Shown: positions 43,883-54,760, counted from the first letter of the stretch. The stretch is 64,000 bases of DNA from Mycobacterium aquaticum (GCF_002086485.1 NZ_MVHF01000013.1:62001-126000); one strand, 5' to 3'. Notes: a model not told the origin generated them from the letters alone. Program-made: numbers and translations.

Positions 43883-45165
43883 TAGGCCAGGCGCGAAAGC
43901 AGGTCGGCGACAACGACATCGGCGGCGACGTCGACCTGCTCACCGGTCGCGAGGTCCTTGACGCCGATGGTCCCTGCCTCGATGTCGCGGTCGCCTGCCA
44001 CGAGCGCGTACTTGGCGCCCGACCGGTCGGCCGCCTTCATCGCGCCCTTGAGACCGCGGTCGCCGTAGGCCAGGTCGACGCGCACCCCGGCGGCCCGCAG
44101 CCGGGCGGCCAGCTTGACGAGCTCAAGCTTGGCGGCCTCCCCGAGCGGCACGCCGAACACCTGCACGCCGAGCTGGGCACCGGCCGCGGTCTTCCCTTCG
44201 GCCTGCAGTGCCAGCAGCGTGCGGTCGACGCCGAGCCCGAAACCGATGCCCGAGACGTCCTGACCCCCGAGCCGGCGCATGAGCCCGTCATAGCGGCCGC
44301 CGCCGCCGATACCCGACTGCGCCCCCAACCCGTCGTGGACGAACTCGAACGTCGTCTTGGTGTAGTAATCCAGCCCCCGCACCATGCGCGGGTTGATGAC
44401 GTACGGAATGCCGAGCGCGTCGAGGTTCGCCTGGACGCTTTCGAAGTGCTGCTTCGCTGTATCGGACAGGTGGTCGAGCATCAAGGGCGCGTCGGCGGTC
44501 ATCTCGCGCACCTCGGGCCGCTTGTCGTCGAGCACGCGCAGCGGATTGATCTCCGCGCGCCGCCGGGTCTCCTCGTCGAGATCGAGCTTGAACAAGAAGG
44601 CCTGCAGCAGCTCGCGGTAGGCCGGGCGGCAGGTGTCGTCGCCCAGCGAGGTGAGCTCCAGCCGGAAGCCATCGAGCCCCAGCGACCGGAAGCCGGAGTC
44701 GGCGACCGCGATCACCTCGGCGTCCAGCGCCGGATCGTCGACACCGATGGCCTCGACGCCCACCTGCTGCAGCTGGCGATAGCGTCCCGCCTGGGGCCGC
44801 TCGTAGCGGAAGAACGGCCCCGAGTAGCACAGCTTGACGGGCAACGCCCCGCGGTCGAGCCGGTGCTGGATGACCGCGCGGATCACCCCGGCGGTGCCTT
44901 CGGGACGCAGCGTCACCGAGCGCTCGCCGCGGTCGGCGAACGTGTACATCTCCTTGGACACGACGTCCGTGGACTCCCCCACGCCGCGCGCGAACAACGC
45001 GGTGTCCTCGAAGATCGGCAGCTCGATATCGCCGTATCCGGCGCGGCGCGCCGAGCTCAGCAGCCCCTCCCGCACCGCGACGAACTGCGCGGAATCCGGC
45101 GGCAGGTAGTCGGGGACGCCCTTGGGAGCCTGGAACGCGACAGGCGAAGCGGAAATCTCAGTCAC
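43882..45165 (-). CDS. hisS: Histidyl-tRNA synthetase
   Basis: 427-residue class II synthetase charging tRNA-His. It has [13 protein letters not shown] at the N-terminus, the motif 2 region [21 protein letters not shown], the histidine-specific [18 protein letters not shown] and [12 protein letters not shown] motifs and motif 3 [13 protein letters not shown], then the anticodon-binding domain. GTG 45165 overlaps the upstream MBL hydrolase stop (GTGA), so the two genes form one operon, as with Rv2580c-Rv2581c. Confidence 0.97.
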   Translation of the reverse strand: MTEISASPVAFQAPKGVPDYLPPDSAQFVAVREGLLSSARRAGYGDIELPIFEDTALFARGVGESTDVVSKEMYTFADRGERSVTLRPEGTAGVIRAVIQHRLDRGALPVKLCYSGPFFRYERPQAGRYRQLQQVGVEAIGVDDPALDAEVIAVADSGFRSLGLDGFRLELTSLGDDTCRPAYRELLQAFLFKLDLDEETRRRAEINPLRVLDDKRPEVREMTADAPLMLDHLSDTAKQHFESVQANLDALGIPYVINPRMVRGLDYYTKTTFEFVHDGLGAQSGIGGGGRYDGLMRRLGGQDVSGIGFGLGVDRTLLALQAEGKTAAGAQLGVQVFGVPLGEAAKLELVKLAARLRAAGVRVDLAYGDRGLKGAMKAADRSGAKYALVAGDRDIEAGTIGVKDLATGEQVDVAADVVVADLLSRLA

Positions 45166-45827
45166 AGAGTCAAACCTTCGAGAAATGGATTGGTACGGCG
45201 TTCGTACCCGATCGTCGAGCGCGGACCGTGTCCAGGTAGTACCACGGTGTCGTCGTCGAGCACCAACAGTTTTGTCACGATCGACCCCAGCAGGTCCCGG
45301 CCACTGCCGCCGGGCAGGTCGGTGCGTCCTACCGACGACCGGAACAGCGTATCGCCAGTGAACACCACATCCGCCGGGCCACCAGCCAGTCGGAAGACCA
45401 CCGAACCCCGGGTGTGCCCCGGCGTGTGGTCGACGACGACAGTCAGCTCGCCGAGCTCGACCTTGTCGCCGTCGCGGTCCAGCTCGACGAGTTGACGCGG
45501 TTCGGAGAACAACACCCCCAGCGCCAGCTGCGCCAGCCGGGGCCCGAATCCCTTGATCGGGTCGGTCAGCATGAACCGGTCCTCGGGATGGATGTAGGCC
45601 GGGCAGCCGTAGGTGTCGGCCACCTTCTGCGCCGACCAGATGTGATCGATATGACCGTGGGTGAGCAGAACCGCCGCCGGGGTGAGCCGGTTTTCGTCGA
45701 GGATTCGCCGCAGCGGCCCCATTGCTCGCTGACCTGGGTCGACGATGATCGCGTCAGCTCCGGGCCGCGGCGCCACGACATAGCAGTTGCACGCCAGCAG
45801 CCCGGCCGGAAATCCGGTGATCAACAC
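45162..45827 (-). CDS. MBL-fold hydrolase (glyoxalase II-like)
   Basis: 221-residue metallo-beta-lactamase-fold enzyme. The zinc motif THGHIDHIW (HxHxDH) and the downstream [17 protein letters not shown] and [10 protein letters not shown] motifs are intact. GTG 45827 ([18 protein letters not shown]) is chosen because the protein core starts there and this matches how Rv2581c begins. An upstream GTG would add nine residues. Family members hydrolyse thioesters such as S-lactoyl-glutathione. Mycobacteria use mycothiol, so the natural substrate is unknown. It is co-transcribed with hisS. Confidence 0.88.
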   Translation of the reverse strand: MLITGFPAGLLACNCYVVAPRPGADAIIVDPGQRAMGPLRRILDENRLTPAAVLLTHGHIDHIWSAQKVADTYGCPAYIHPEDRFMLTDPIKGFGPRLAQLALGVLFSEPRQLVELDRDGDKVELGELTVVVDHTPGHTRGSVVFRLAGGPADVVFTGDTLFRSSVGRTDLPGGSGRDLLGSIVTKLLVLDDDTVVLPGHGPRSTIGYERRTNPFLEGLTL

Positions 45828-45960
45828 GTTGCCAGTTTCCCACGCCGGAATCACACCTCCTGTTCACGCGGGTCGACAGGCCCATGGCCGGCATCACCTG
45901 GCACACTCGATGCGAATCGGAACATCCCCTGACGTGCACACGAGGAAGAGGACGAACGCG

Positions 45961-46827
<867 letters not shown>

Positions 46828-46830
46828 CCC

Positions 46831-47847
46831 ATGACGACTCCTCCGCCGGAGGGCGGATACCAGCCCGGATATCCGCCCCCGCCGGTCGGGTACCCCCAGC
46901 CGCCGCGGCCGACCAACGGCATGGCGATCGCGGCGCTGATTTGTGGATTCCTGTTCGCGCCGCTCGGCATCATCTTCGGGCACATCTCGCTGTCACAGAT
47001 TCGCCGCACCGGGGAACAGGGCCGCAGCCTCGCGATCGTCGGCCTCGTGCTGGGCTATCTCTTGACTGCGCTGACCGTGCTCTCGGTGGTTCTCGTGGTG
47101 GTGGCCAGCGTGTTCACCGCCGGTTTCCTCGGGCAACTCAAAGGGGCGATCGACAGCAGCGCCACGGCGTATCCCTCCCCGACCGCGCAACCCACCGGTC
47201 CGCCACCACCGACAGGGACGTTGCCGCCGTCGCCGTCACCACGGGCCAACGCCGGCTCCAATTGCCAATACCCGGCTTCCGGTGCGGCAGACAAGCCGAA
47301 TACGCCGCCGCGCGCTGGCACGGTCCCCACCGTCCCGGCCACCGTCAGCGCCAGCATCACCACCAACCAAGGCAACATCGGCCTGCAACTCGACAACGGC
47401 AAGGCGCCGTGCACGGTCAACAACTTCGCGAGCCTGGCCCAACAGGGCTTCTACGACAACACCCCGTGCCACCGGCTCACCTCGGGCTCGCTGTCGGTCC
47501 TGCAATGCGGTGACCCCACGGGCAAGGGCACCGGCGGCCCCGGTTACGAGTTCGCCGACGAGTACCCCGTCGATCAGTACCCACCGGGCGACCCTGCGCT
47601 GCAGCAGCCGATCCTCTATCCGCGCGGCACGTTGGCCATGGCCAACGCCGGGCCCAATACCAACGGCAGCCAGTTCTTCCTGGTGTACCAGGACTCTCAG
47701 CTGCCGCCGAACTACACCAAGTTCGGCACCATCGATGCCACCGGGCTGGCCACCCTGGACAAGATCGCCGCAGGCGGAGTTGCCGGAGGCGGGCAGGACG
47801 GGCAGCCGGCCACCCCGGTGACCATCACCTCAGCTCGGCTGGACTGA
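46831..47847 (+). CDS. Second cyclophilin, fused to a DUF4190-like membrane region
   Basis: 338-residue protein. A Pro/Gly/Tyr-rich start (PPPEGGYQPGYPPPPVGYP) leads to two transmembrane helices of the DUF4190 type, then a Pro/Thr-rich linker and a cyclophilin domain almost copying the preceding gene: NNFASLAQQGFYDNTPCHRL, GYEFADEYP and AMANAGPNTNGSQFF. Clearly a tandem duplication of ppiB whose anchor was replaced by a different membrane module. It starts 3 bp after ppiB and is followed 4 bp later by a SecD-like gene, so the three are one operon devoted to exported proteins. Confidence 0.9.
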   Translation: MTTPPPEGGYQPGYPPPPVGYPQPPRPTNGMAIAALICGFLFAPLGIIFGHISLSQIRRTGEQGRSLAIVGLVLGYLLTALTVLSVVLVVVASVFTAGFLGQLKGAIDSSATAYPSPTAQPTGPPPPTGTLPPSPSPRANAGSNCQYPASGAADKPNTPPRAGTVPTVPATVSASITTNQGNIGLQLDNGKAPCTVNNFASLAQQGFYDNTPCHRLTSGSLSVLQCGDPTGKGTGGPGYEFADEYPVDQYPPGDPALQQPILYPRGTLAMANAGPNTNGSQFFLVYQDSQLPPNYTKFGTIDATGLATLDKIAAGGVAGGGQDGQPATPVTITSARLD

Positions 47848-47851
47848 CCCG

Positions 47852-48910
47852 ATGTATCCGCAGCAACCACCCGCCCGGCCCACCGCGGTACCCCGACTTC
47901 TCGTGGTGCTGGCTCTCCTCCTGGCGATCCTCGGCTACGGGCTGGCGGTGTTCGCCAGCAGGAGCATCTGGCAGACCCGGGACGCCACCCGGCTGACCTT
48001 CTCCGCCCGGACCACGGACGGTGCACCGCCCACATCCGACGCGCTGGCCGCTGCGGCCGATGTCGTGCAGCGGCGGCTCGAGGGGCTCAAGGTCCCCGGT
48101 GCGTCGGTGACCGCCGACGGCACGAAGCTGGTGGCCACCGTGCCGGCCGGCGGGCCCGACGTGGTCCCGGACATCACCCGGATGGGCCAGCTGACCATCC
48201 GGCCGGTGATCCACGCGATGCCCGCGAAGCCCGGGGGTGCGCCCGCAACGCCGACCACGCCACCGAAACCCGCCGACCCGGCGAGGAGTGCCGACGAGAA
48301 GCAGCTGAGGCAGAGCACCAATCCGTCGATCCAGATCCTGGCGCTGCAGTTCCAGGCCACCCGCTGCGGCGACGACGACCAGCTCGCCGGCCACGACGAC
48401 CCCAACCTGCCGCTGGTCACCTGCTCCACCGACGGCAACACCGTCTACCTGCTGAACAAGTCGATTCTCACCGGGGCGAATGTCCGCCGCGCCACGGCAC
48501 ACTGGGACGACCGCAACGGTCAGCACGTCGTCGACCTGGAATTCGATGGCTCCGGTGCGCGTACGTGGGCGGATTTCACGGCCGCCAACATCGGCGCCCA
48601 GACGGCCTTCACCCTCGACACCCGGGTGATCAGCGCCCCGGAGATCCGAGAGGCCATCCCGGGTGGCCGTACCCAGATCAGTGGCCGCTTCACCGCCGAT
48701 GACGCACGCGAGCTGGCCGGCACACTGCAGTCCGGCATGTTGCCGGTGGTCCTCACCCTCGACTCAGCCGAGCCCGCAACGCTCACGGCGACAAGGTTTT
48801 CCACGTTGATGCGCGTGCCCATCATCGTCGCGGGGATCGACTTGCTGGCGGTCATCGTCGTGGCCACCGGATGGCTGATCCGGCGCCGCGCTACGCCGCC
48901 GCAGTTGTGA
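47852..48910 (+). CDS. SecD-like protein with only the extracytoplasmic head domain
   Basis: 352-residue protein built like the periplasmic part of SecD. It has one N-terminal helix (about 13-35), a head domain and a C-terminal helix (about 320-343). Large parts match the SecD encoded at 62658-64000: [48 protein letters not shown] and [15 protein letters not shown]. SecD's following transmembrane bundle is absent, so it cannot form the SecDF channel alone. It could capture translocating proteins beside SecDF or modulate it. It lies in an operon with two cyclophilins and overlaps the convergent permease by 20 bp. Confidence 0.85.
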   Translation: MYPQQPPARPTAVPRLLVVLALLLAILGYGLAVFASRSIWQTRDATRLTFSARTTDGAPPTSDALAAAADVVQRRLEGLKVPGASVTADGTKLVATVPAGGPDVVPDITRMGQLTIRPVIHAMPAKPGGAPATPTTPPKPADPARSADEKQLRQSTNPSIQILALQFQATRCGDDDQLAGHDDPNLPLVTCSTDGNTVYLLNKSILTGANVRRATAHWDDRNGQHVVDLEFDGSGARTWADFTAANIGAQTAFTLDTRVISAPEIREAIPGGRTQISGRFTADDARELAGTLQSGMLPVVLTLDSAEPATLTATRFSTLMRVPIIVAGIDLLAVIVVATGWLIRRRATPPQL

Positions 48911-50324
48911 CGGTGCGACGGCCCAGCGCCCAGTACAACCCACCGGCCACCACGCTGCCGGACAGCCAGGAGAAGTCGGTGTTGCCGAGCGCGGTGGCCA
49001 CCGGACCCTGCATCGCCGGGACCAAACCGTATTGCCACGCCCAACCGGCCACAATCCCGGCGGCCAAGCTGACCAACCCGGCCATGTTCCAACGCGCACA
49101 ACCGGATTCGCGTGCGGGCAGGTACAGGCCCGCAACGTCAAGGACACCGCGTCGCACACCCGCGTAGTCCACCACCATGATCGCGGCCCACGGGCTGATC
49201 CACACCAGGACGGACACCATCCAGTTGTCGAATGCCTGCGCGAAGCTGTCCGCCTCCACGAACACGGCCAACACGATCGACGCCACCAGCCCGGCACCCA
49301 ATGTCACCTTCCACCGCGCCGCCCGAACACCGATGGACAGCGCCGCCAGCGAGCATGAATAGAGGTTCAGGATGTTCGTCGCGATGGGTCCGTGCACGAG
49401 CAAGAGCAGGACCGGCACCGCCATCACTCCGAACGTCGATACCACGAGCGCCGACGGATCACTGCCGGCACCGGCACTGGCCAGGCAGGCACCAAGCGCG
49501 GCCAGCCACACGGTCGGCACGTACATGCCCAACGCGGACGACCAGAACACCGACCTGGACGACGCCGACACCCGCACGAAGCGGCTGTAGTCCGATGCGT
49601 AGGGAATCCACGTCAGCCCCCAGCCGATGCCGATGGCGGTGAGCAATTGTGTAACCGCGGTGAACTTCTCCCCCGAACTCATCGCCTGCCCCGCCAACGA
49701 CCAGTGCACGTCGGTGGTCACCAGCGCCAGAACCGTCATGACCGCCATCACCAGCGCCGTCGCAGGCACGGTGTACTTCTCGAAGCTGCGGATGGCGTAG
49801 AAGCCGTAGAGCGCCAACCCCAGCTGGGCAGCCATGATCACCGCTGCCACAACCACTTTCAGCCAGATACCACCGGTCAATCCGAATTCGCGGAGCATCG
49901 CCATCACGAGGTCGAGCACCACCCACGTGTTGACTCCCACCCATCCCATCGTCAGCAGGAACTGCACCAGGCCCGGCACGACCGCCCCCGACAAGCCGAA
50001 CGCGGCACGCCCGAGCACCATCTGGTTCACCGCCGTGCGGTGCCCGATCACGTTGAACCCCCCGAACACCGCACAGCCGATGACATTGCCGACGGCCACC
50101 ACGACCAGCGTCTCGACCAGGCTCAGGCCGAGAGTAATGCCCAGCGCACCGAGCACCCAGTTGATCGGTGCGATGTTGGCGCCACACCAGATCCAGAACA
50201 GCTCCCATGGCGAACAATCGCGGCTTTCGGCACCGATCGGCTCGATGCCGTGGGCATCGAACGGCACCCCGGCTGTCGGTGGTGGCGCGGCTGTGGTCAG
50301 CGGTTTGGTCGGTCGGGTCGACAT
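48891..50324 (-). CDS. NCS1 (purine-cytosine) permease
   Basis: 477-residue nucleobase:cation symporter with about 12 helices. The N-terminal loop GIEPIGAESRDCSPWELFWIW precedes helix 1 (GANIAPINWVLGALG). Helix features such as GFNVIGHRTAVNQMVLGRAAFG and WIPYASDYSRFVR match CodB/cytosine-permease relatives. ATG 50324 follows GAGGAG. It is divergent from a PucR regulator, with an ACATCCA/TGGATGT inverted repeat between them, so its expression probably responds to purine or pyrimidine nitrogen sources. It converges with the SecD-like gene. Confidence 0.88.
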   Translation of the reverse strand: MSTRPTKPLTTAAPPPTAGVPFDAHGIEPIGAESRDCSPWELFWIWCGANIAPINWVLGALGITLGLSLVETLVVVAVGNVIGCAVFGGFNVIGHRTAVNQMVLGRAAFGLSGAVVPGLVQFLLTMGWVGVNTWVVLDLVMAMLREFGLTGGIWLKVVVAAVIMAAQLGLALYGFYAIRSFEKYTVPATALVMAVMTVLALVTTDVHWSLAGQAMSSGEKFTAVTQLLTAIGIGWGLTWIPYASDYSRFVRVSASSRSVFWSSALGMYVPTVWLAALGACLASAGAGSDPSALVVSTFGVMAVPVLLLLVHGPIATNILNLYSCSLAALSIGVRAARWKVTLGAGLVASIVLAVFVEADSFAQAFDNWMVSVLVWISPWAAIMVVDYAGVRRGVLDVAGLYLPARESGCARWNMAGLVSLAAGIVAGWAWQYGLVPAMQGPVATALGNTDFSWLSGSVVAGGLYWALGRRTVTTAAA

Positions 50325-50390
50325 CCAGGGCTCCTCACGTATCGGATTCCGCCCATCGAAACACCGCCGACATCCCGCAACGAGTGTATA

Positions 50391-50422
50391 AACATCCATG
50401 ATCTATCAACACGATTGGATGT
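50391..50422. promoter_or_regulatory. ACATCCA/TGGATGT inverted repeat at the permease/pucR promoter
   Basis: ACATCCA (50392-50398) and TGGATGT (50416-50422) are perfect 7-bp arms, 17 bp apart, in the divergent permease/PucR gap. On the other strand the left arm reads ATGGATGTTTAT. It resembles the ATGGATGTTTCTCCA motif upstream of the flavin reductase, so both may be PucR sites. Confidence 0.55.
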
Positions 50423-50432
50423 ACGCACACCG

Positions 50433-51986
50433 ATGTTGAGCCTGGGCGCGCTGATCGACGACACGACACTGGAGTTGACGCTGCTGGTGTCCGGCCCGCC
50501 GGGTGCCCTCGACCGCGAGGTGCTGTGGCTGCACAACACCGAGTTGCCCGACCCGTCGCCCTACATCCGTGCCACGGAACTGGTTCTGACCAACGGCCTT
50601 TGGCACAGCACGGTGACGTCGGACGACTTCGTCGCTGCCCTGCAACGGGCCCGGGCCTCGGGGTTGATCTACGGTCTGACGGACCAGACACCAACGGCCC
50701 CGGCAGATCTCGTCGAATCCTGCGCAGGCGCCGAGTTACCGCTGGCGACGGTGTCCATTGCCGTGCCGTTCACGGCCATCACCCAGGCCGCCGCCCGGAT
50801 CCAGACCGAGGCCCGCCAGTCGGCGCTGTCCCGGTTGGTGCGTCGAGGCAACGCGCTGGCAAGTTCGATCTCCAGGGGCGGTGGCGCCCAGGGCATCCTT
50901 GACGTGCTCCGCCGCGATCACGATCTGCCGCTGCTGGTGGTCGACCGCATGGGCCGGCATCTCGCGGGCACCGTGGTGACCGATGCTCAGATCCACGTCG
51001 CCGCCGAGGCCCTGAACCGGCACCCGCCGCCGCTGGAACTCGACGTGCCCGGACTCGGCACTGCTGCGGTCTATCTCGTCGAGGGTGCGATGGGCGATAT
51101 CGACGCGGGACTGTTTTGTCTGCGGCCGCTGGCGGCGCTGCGGCCGGCCGAACGAGATGCCCTCGAGCAGGCGGCGCGTTACCTCAGCCTCGAAGTCACC
51201 CGCCAGCAGGCGCTGCAGGCGATCGAATCACGCTTTTCCAGCGAGTTGCTCGAGATGGTGCTGTCCGGCGCGGCCCGCGCTCGTGAGGTCTCGGAACGGT
51301 TGCGCGCGTTCGGCATCGACCCGTCGGCGCCGCTGGCGGTCTACACCGTGGTGGTCGGAAACGACGAACTGCGGCCGCCCGGCTCGACCGACGAGATCGA
51401 GGCGTTCTTCAGCCATCGCGGCCTTGCCGCTGTGGTGGTGCCCGGCAGCCAGGACACCGTCGTGGTGTTCGGCTGGCACCAGGACTCCGCAGGCCTGGTG
51501 CCCCTGGCCGAACACTTGATCCAAGCCCTGACCACGCGGTTCCCCGCCGACCGCACCGTGGTGGGCATCGGGGATCTGGCCGCCGACGCCACCGGCCTGC
51601 GGGATCCGTTGATCCGGGCCAGGGAGGTCTGCCACGTAATGTGGCGCCGCTCAACCGAATCCCGCGTCGGCACCTATGCCGACGTGGGCACGCACCGCAT
51701 GCTGCTCGGCCTGCACGACCGGTCGGTGCTGCGCCGGTTCGCCGACGACATCTTGGGTCCCCTGCGCGTTCACGACGAGCAACACGGCACCGAGCTGGAA
51801 CGCACGCTGCGGACGTTTCTCGGCAACGACGGGCACTGGGCCAAGACGGCCGCAGCCCTCTTTGTCCATGTCAACACGCTGCGCAACCGCGTCACCCGGA
51901 TCAATGAGCTGACGGGCCGCGACGTGACGCGCCTAGAGGACCGCGTCGACCTGTTCCTGGCGTTGGAGGCCGACGCGCAGAGTTGA
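50433..51986 (+). CDS. PucR family transcriptional regulator
   Basis: 517-residue PucR/CdaR-type regulator. The N-terminal PucR sensor domain (SLGALIDDTTLELTLLVSG) is followed by a middle GGDEF-like region (about 270-400) and the C-terminal HTH (TAAALFVHVNTLRNRVTRINEL). ATG 50433 is used, and the conserved N-terminus follows directly. Members usually regulate purine catabolism or related amine and urea metabolism. It is divergent from an NCS1 permease and next to the deacetylase/OYE/DUF1989 operon, so it is the obvious controller of this island. Confidence 0.9.
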   Translation: MLSLGALIDDTTLELTLLVSGPPGALDREVLWLHNTELPDPSPYIRATELVLTNGLWHSTVTSDDFVAALQRARASGLIYGLTDQTPTAPADLVESCAGAELPLATVSIAVPFTAITQAAARIQTEARQSALSRLVRRGNALASSISRGGGAQGILDVLRRDHDLPLLVVDRMGRHLAGTVVTDAQIHVAAEALNRHPPPLELDVPGLGTAAVYLVEGAMGDIDAGLFCLRPLAALRPAERDALEQAARYLSLEVTRQQALQAIESRFSSELLEMVLSGAARAREVSERLRAFGIDPSAPLAVYTVVVGNDELRPPGSTDEIEAFFSHRGLAAVVVPGSQDTVVVFGWHQDSAGLVPLAEHLIQALTTRFPADRTVVGIGDLAADATGLRDPLIRAREVCHVMWRRSTESRVGTYADVGTHRMLLGLHDRSVLRRFADDILGPLRVHDEQHGTELERTLRTFLGNDGHWAKTAAALFVHVNTLRNRVTRINELTGRDVTRLEDRVDLFLALEADAQS

Positions 51987-51990
51987 CGGG

Positions 51991-52857
51991 CTACACCGGA
52001 TAGACGGCGGGGTCGACGAACGGCGGTGCCACCGTGCGTGGTTCGATCGCCGGGTCCGCGCACACCGCGTCGGCGACATCGCAGCAGCGCGCGAAGTGCA
52101 CGTCACCGCACGCCAGCGCGTACTCGATGAACCCGCGCAGTGCCAGCAGACGGCCCGGGCGCCCCGAAAGGAACGGGTGGACACAGAGATTGAACAGGCA
52201 GCGATAGTGCCGCATGCCGTCCAACTCGGCGCGCCACATCTCGGCGACCTTCACCGGGGATTCGATCACCGATCCAATGTGGGGTTCTGGCAGGTAGGCA
52301 TACTGCTCCCAGTCGTCCAGAGACCAGTGCACCGGCAACTCGACGATCGGCCCGGCATCGGTGGCGAGCCGGTATGGCCGGTCGTCGCCCATGAGCGACG
52401 AGTCGTAGCGCAGACCGTGTTCGGCGATGAGCCGCGGCGTCTGCCAACTGGCACCCCACAGTGCGGCACGGTGACCGGCGATGTCGATGCCCTGGGCGGC
52501 GAACACCGCCAGCGCCCGTTCGAAATCGGCGCGTTCCTCGGCGGCGGTCATGGCCACCGGCGACCGGTGACTGTAGGAGTGGTGGGCCACCTCGTGTCCG
52601 CGTTCGACGATGGACGCAGCCAGCCCAGGCCGGTGTTCGGCAACCCAGCCCGGCACGAAAAACGTGGCGGGAACACCCAATTCGTCCAGCAGATCCAGGA
52701 TGCGGGGCACGCCGACATCCGGCCCGTAGGACTGGTGCGACATCGCCATCATGTGTGCGCCGAAGCGGTGCCCCGCGGCAAGGATCGGTGTCTCCGCGTC
52801 GACGTCGAAGGTCAGGGTGGCCACCGCGTTCGCGCCGCGGTGCCACGGGGCTGTCAC
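51991..52857 (-). CDS. Polysaccharide deacetylase-fold (NodB/PuuE-like) hydrolase
   Basis: 288-residue NodB-fold hydrolase. The metal motif includes the aspartate in LTFDVDAETP and the histidines in EVAHHSYSHRSP (HxxxH pattern). The C-terminal LCVHPFLSGRPGR may carry the catalytic base. Non-secreted members include the PuuE allantoinases and hydantoin-type amidohydrolases. Here it has no signal peptide and is co-transcribed with an OYE reductase (GTGA overlap), which suits opening or hydrolysing a nitrogen heterocycle rather than cell-wall deacetylation. The exact reaction is unknown. Confidence 0.8.
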   Translation of the reverse strand: MTAPWHRGANAVATLTFDVDAETPILAAGHRFGAHMMAMSHQSYGPDVGVPRILDLLDELGVPATFFVPGWVAEHRPGLAASIVERGHEVAHHSYSHRSPVAMTAAEERADFERALAVFAAQGIDIAGHRAALWGASWQTPRLIAEHGLRYDSSLMGDDRPYRLATDAGPIVELPVHWSLDDWEQYAYLPEPHIGSVIESPVKVAEMWRAELDGMRHYRCLFNLCVHPFLSGRPGRLLALRGFIEYALACGDVHFARCCDVADAVCADPAIEPRTVAPPFVDPAVYPV

Positions 52858-53981
52858 CGGGCGGCCCGCCAGGCACGGGCGTTGGCGATCGTCGCCATCG
52901 GCGAGAGCATGCCGTGATCGAACGCGGTCAGCGCCTCCCCGGCCGAAAGACGCTGCGGCAGGTCGGGGTTCGCCAACGCCCCACGGCCGACCGACAACAG
53001 GTCGGCATGCCCGCCGTCGAGCACGTCGGCCGCCTGCGCGTGGTCATGCATGCCGCCGTTGGCCATCACCGGTAGCCCGGTCACCTCTCGCGCCACAGCC
53101 GTGATGGTGCGCCCGTCCGCCAACCGCGCGGTCTCGATGAAGTCGCGGCCCTCGCTGGCGATGTGCACATAGTCGGCACCGGCATCGCGCAGGGCACCGA
53201 AGATCACCTCGGCCTCCGCGATCCCACCCGGCCAGCGATACCCGAAGTCGTTGACCTTGGTCTGCGAAATCCGCACCCCGATCAGGAAGTCCACCCGAGC
53301 CCGGGCTCTGATCGCTGCCAAGATCTGCGCGGTGAGCCGAATGCGGTTCTGCACGCCACCGCCGTATCCGTCGGCTCGGCAGTTCGTGTAGGCGGTGAGG
53401 AACTGATCGAGCAGATACCCGTTGGCGGCGTGGACCTCGACGCCGTCGAAGCCCGCGACGCGCGCGCGTTCCGCGGCCGCGACGAACCCTGCGACCACCG
53501 CTTCGATGTCATCGTGAGTCATTTCCCGGGGCGTGGGCCACGGGCCAGAGCCGCCGTACTCCTCGAGCATGGCACCGCGCGGGCGCACGGCCGACGGCGC
53601 GATGGTGCCGACGCCGTACGAGTTGCCCTGCGACAACGCACCGGCGTGCATGAGCTGCGCCACGATCGGAGCGCCCGCGGCATGGACTGCCCCGGTCACC
53701 TGGCGCCAGCCCGTCACGTGGCCCTCGACCGCCAAGCCGGGCTGGTTGAGGTAGCCCTGACTGTGGGTGGTGTCGGTGTAGACGCCCTCGGTGATGACCA
53801 ACCCGAAGCCGCCACGCGCGAAGTCGGCGTAGTAGTCGGCCATCGCTGCGGTCGGGGTGCCGTCCGGCGCGGCCGACACCCGCGTCATCGGCGCGACGGC
53901 AAGGCGATTCGTCAGCTCCAGAGTGCCTAGGTGGGTAGTGCTCAGCGCGGGGTGCCGCGTCTGCGTGGGATTGGTGGTCAT
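52854..53981 (-). CDS. Old yellow enzyme-type NADH:flavin oxidoreductase
   Basis: 375-residue FMN-dependent TIM-barrel oxidoreductase. It has NRLAVAPMTRVSAAPDGTPT at the N-terminus, VAQLMHAGALSQGN, FDGVEVHAANGYLLDQFLTAYTN with the His/Asn pair that binds the substrate, and LLSVGRGALANPDLP with phosphate binding. It would reduce an activated C=C or a ring with NAD(P)H. AGGAGAGGA precedes ATG 53981, which overlaps the DUF1989 stop. With the deacetylase-fold enzyme it could reduce and then open a heterocycle, an inference from order only. Confidence 0.88.
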   Translation of the reverse strand: MTTNPTQTRHPALSTTHLGTLELTNRLAVAPMTRVSAAPDGTPTAAMADYYADFARGGFGLVITEGVYTDTTHSQGYLNQPGLAVEGHVTGWRQVTGAVHAAGAPIVAQLMHAGALSQGNSYGVGTIAPSAVRPRGAMLEEYGGSGPWPTPREMTHDDIEAVVAGFVAAAERARVAGFDGVEVHAANGYLLDQFLTAYTNCRADGYGGGVQNRIRLTAQILAAIRARARVDFLIGVRISQTKVNDFGYRWPGGIAEAEVIFGALRDAGADYVHIASEGRDFIETARLADGRTITAVAREVTGLPVMANGGMHDHAQAADVLDGGHADLLSVGRGALANPDLPQRLSAGEALTAFDHGMLSPMATIANARAWRAAR

Positions 53982-54595
53982 GCGATCCTCTCCTGTGTCA
54001 GTTCGATGACGAGCGGCGTGGGGCGATGCCCGTTGATGCCGTTGAGATCCATGGGGCACGCCGACACCACCACCACACAGTCCATGGCCGCTTCGAACTC
54101 GACGGCGTCGCCGGGCCGGCTCACGGCGGGCAACCACGACAGCACACCGTCGTCGGCGACCGGGATGTTCATGAACACGTTCACCGGCTGGGGTACGTCA
54201 GCTGCGCTGAATCCCAGCTGCGCCAGGGCTTTTCGCAGGTTCACCGCGCAGGATGGATGCCCCGTGACGCCGAGTGCGCGATAGCGTTCGGCGTCGCAGG
54301 CGGCGATCAGCATGTCGTGGATACCCGGCGAGGTGTCTTCGATCAATGTCAGTATCGGCCTACGCCGGTTGGTGACGAAGTGTTCGCCCATCTCGGGAAA
54401 CAACCGGCCGGTCGTGGTGCGGGTATGTGACGCGCTCAGGTACTCGGTGAGATCGCCTGCTGCGTAGGCGAATACATCGCCGACCTGGCCGCCTTCGGCA
54501 TCGATCACCCGCACCCGATCCCCGTGCCGCAGGGTCACCGCGTGGCCGGCGCCTGCGGGCACCGTCGTTCTGCTCGTCGTGTTGGTCAACTCCAT
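53978..54595 (-). CDS. DUF1989 (urea carboxylase-associated) family protein
   Basis: 205-residue protein of the DUF1989 family, found as small paired subunits beside urea carboxylase/allophanate hydrolase. Features include VPAGAGHAVTLRHGDRVRVID, YLSASHTRTTTGRLFPEMG, HPSCAVNLRKALA and DCVVVVSACPMDLNGIN, with three conserved cysteines that may bind zinc. Usually two such proteins occur together; here only one is present and no urea carboxylase is nearby. It is the first gene of the minus-strand operon, divergent from the flavin reductase. Function is not established; nitrogen metabolism is implied. Confidence 0.8.
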   Translation of the reverse strand: MELTNTTSRTTVPAGAGHAVTLRHGDRVRVIDAEGGQVGDVFAYAAGDLTEYLSASHTRTTTGRLFPEMGEHFVTNRRRPILTLIEDTSPGIHDMLIAACDAERYRALGVTGHPSCAVNLRKALAQLGFSAADVPQPVNVFMNIPVADDGVLSWLPAVSRPGDAVEFEAAMDCVVVVSACPMDLNGINGHRPTPLVIELTQERIA

Positions 54596-54632
54596 GGCTC
54601 GCTATTCAAGCCAGCCGGGCGACCCGCGCCCA

Positions 54633-54679
54633 ATGGTTGTTTCTCCACCGCTCCGCTAGATCCGATGGATGTTTCTCCA
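54633..54679. promoter_or_regulatory. Direct repeats ATGGNTGTTTCTCCA in a divergent promoter
   Basis: ATGGTTGTTTCTCCA (54633-54647) and ATGGATGTTTCTCCA (54665-54679) differ at one base and start 32 bp apart, about three helical turns, in the 165-bp gap between the DUF1989 and flavin reductase genes. The core ATGGATGTTT also occurs, reversed, at the pucR promoter. They are candidate PucR or other activator sites. Confidence 0.6.
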
Positions 54680-54760
54680 TATCGCCACGTCCGCGGAGCT
54701 ACCTAGTGTTCACGGTCACAACCCCCGGTGGCCCATGCCGAGGCCAAGCGAAGGAGACCT

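Noticed and set aside
47852..48910. SecD-like gene as a broken secD copy
   Set aside because: The frame is intact from a start close to the cyclophilin stop to a C-terminal helix, conserved head motifs are not decayed, and it is tightly packed in an operon. A reduced functional protein is more likely than a pseudogene.
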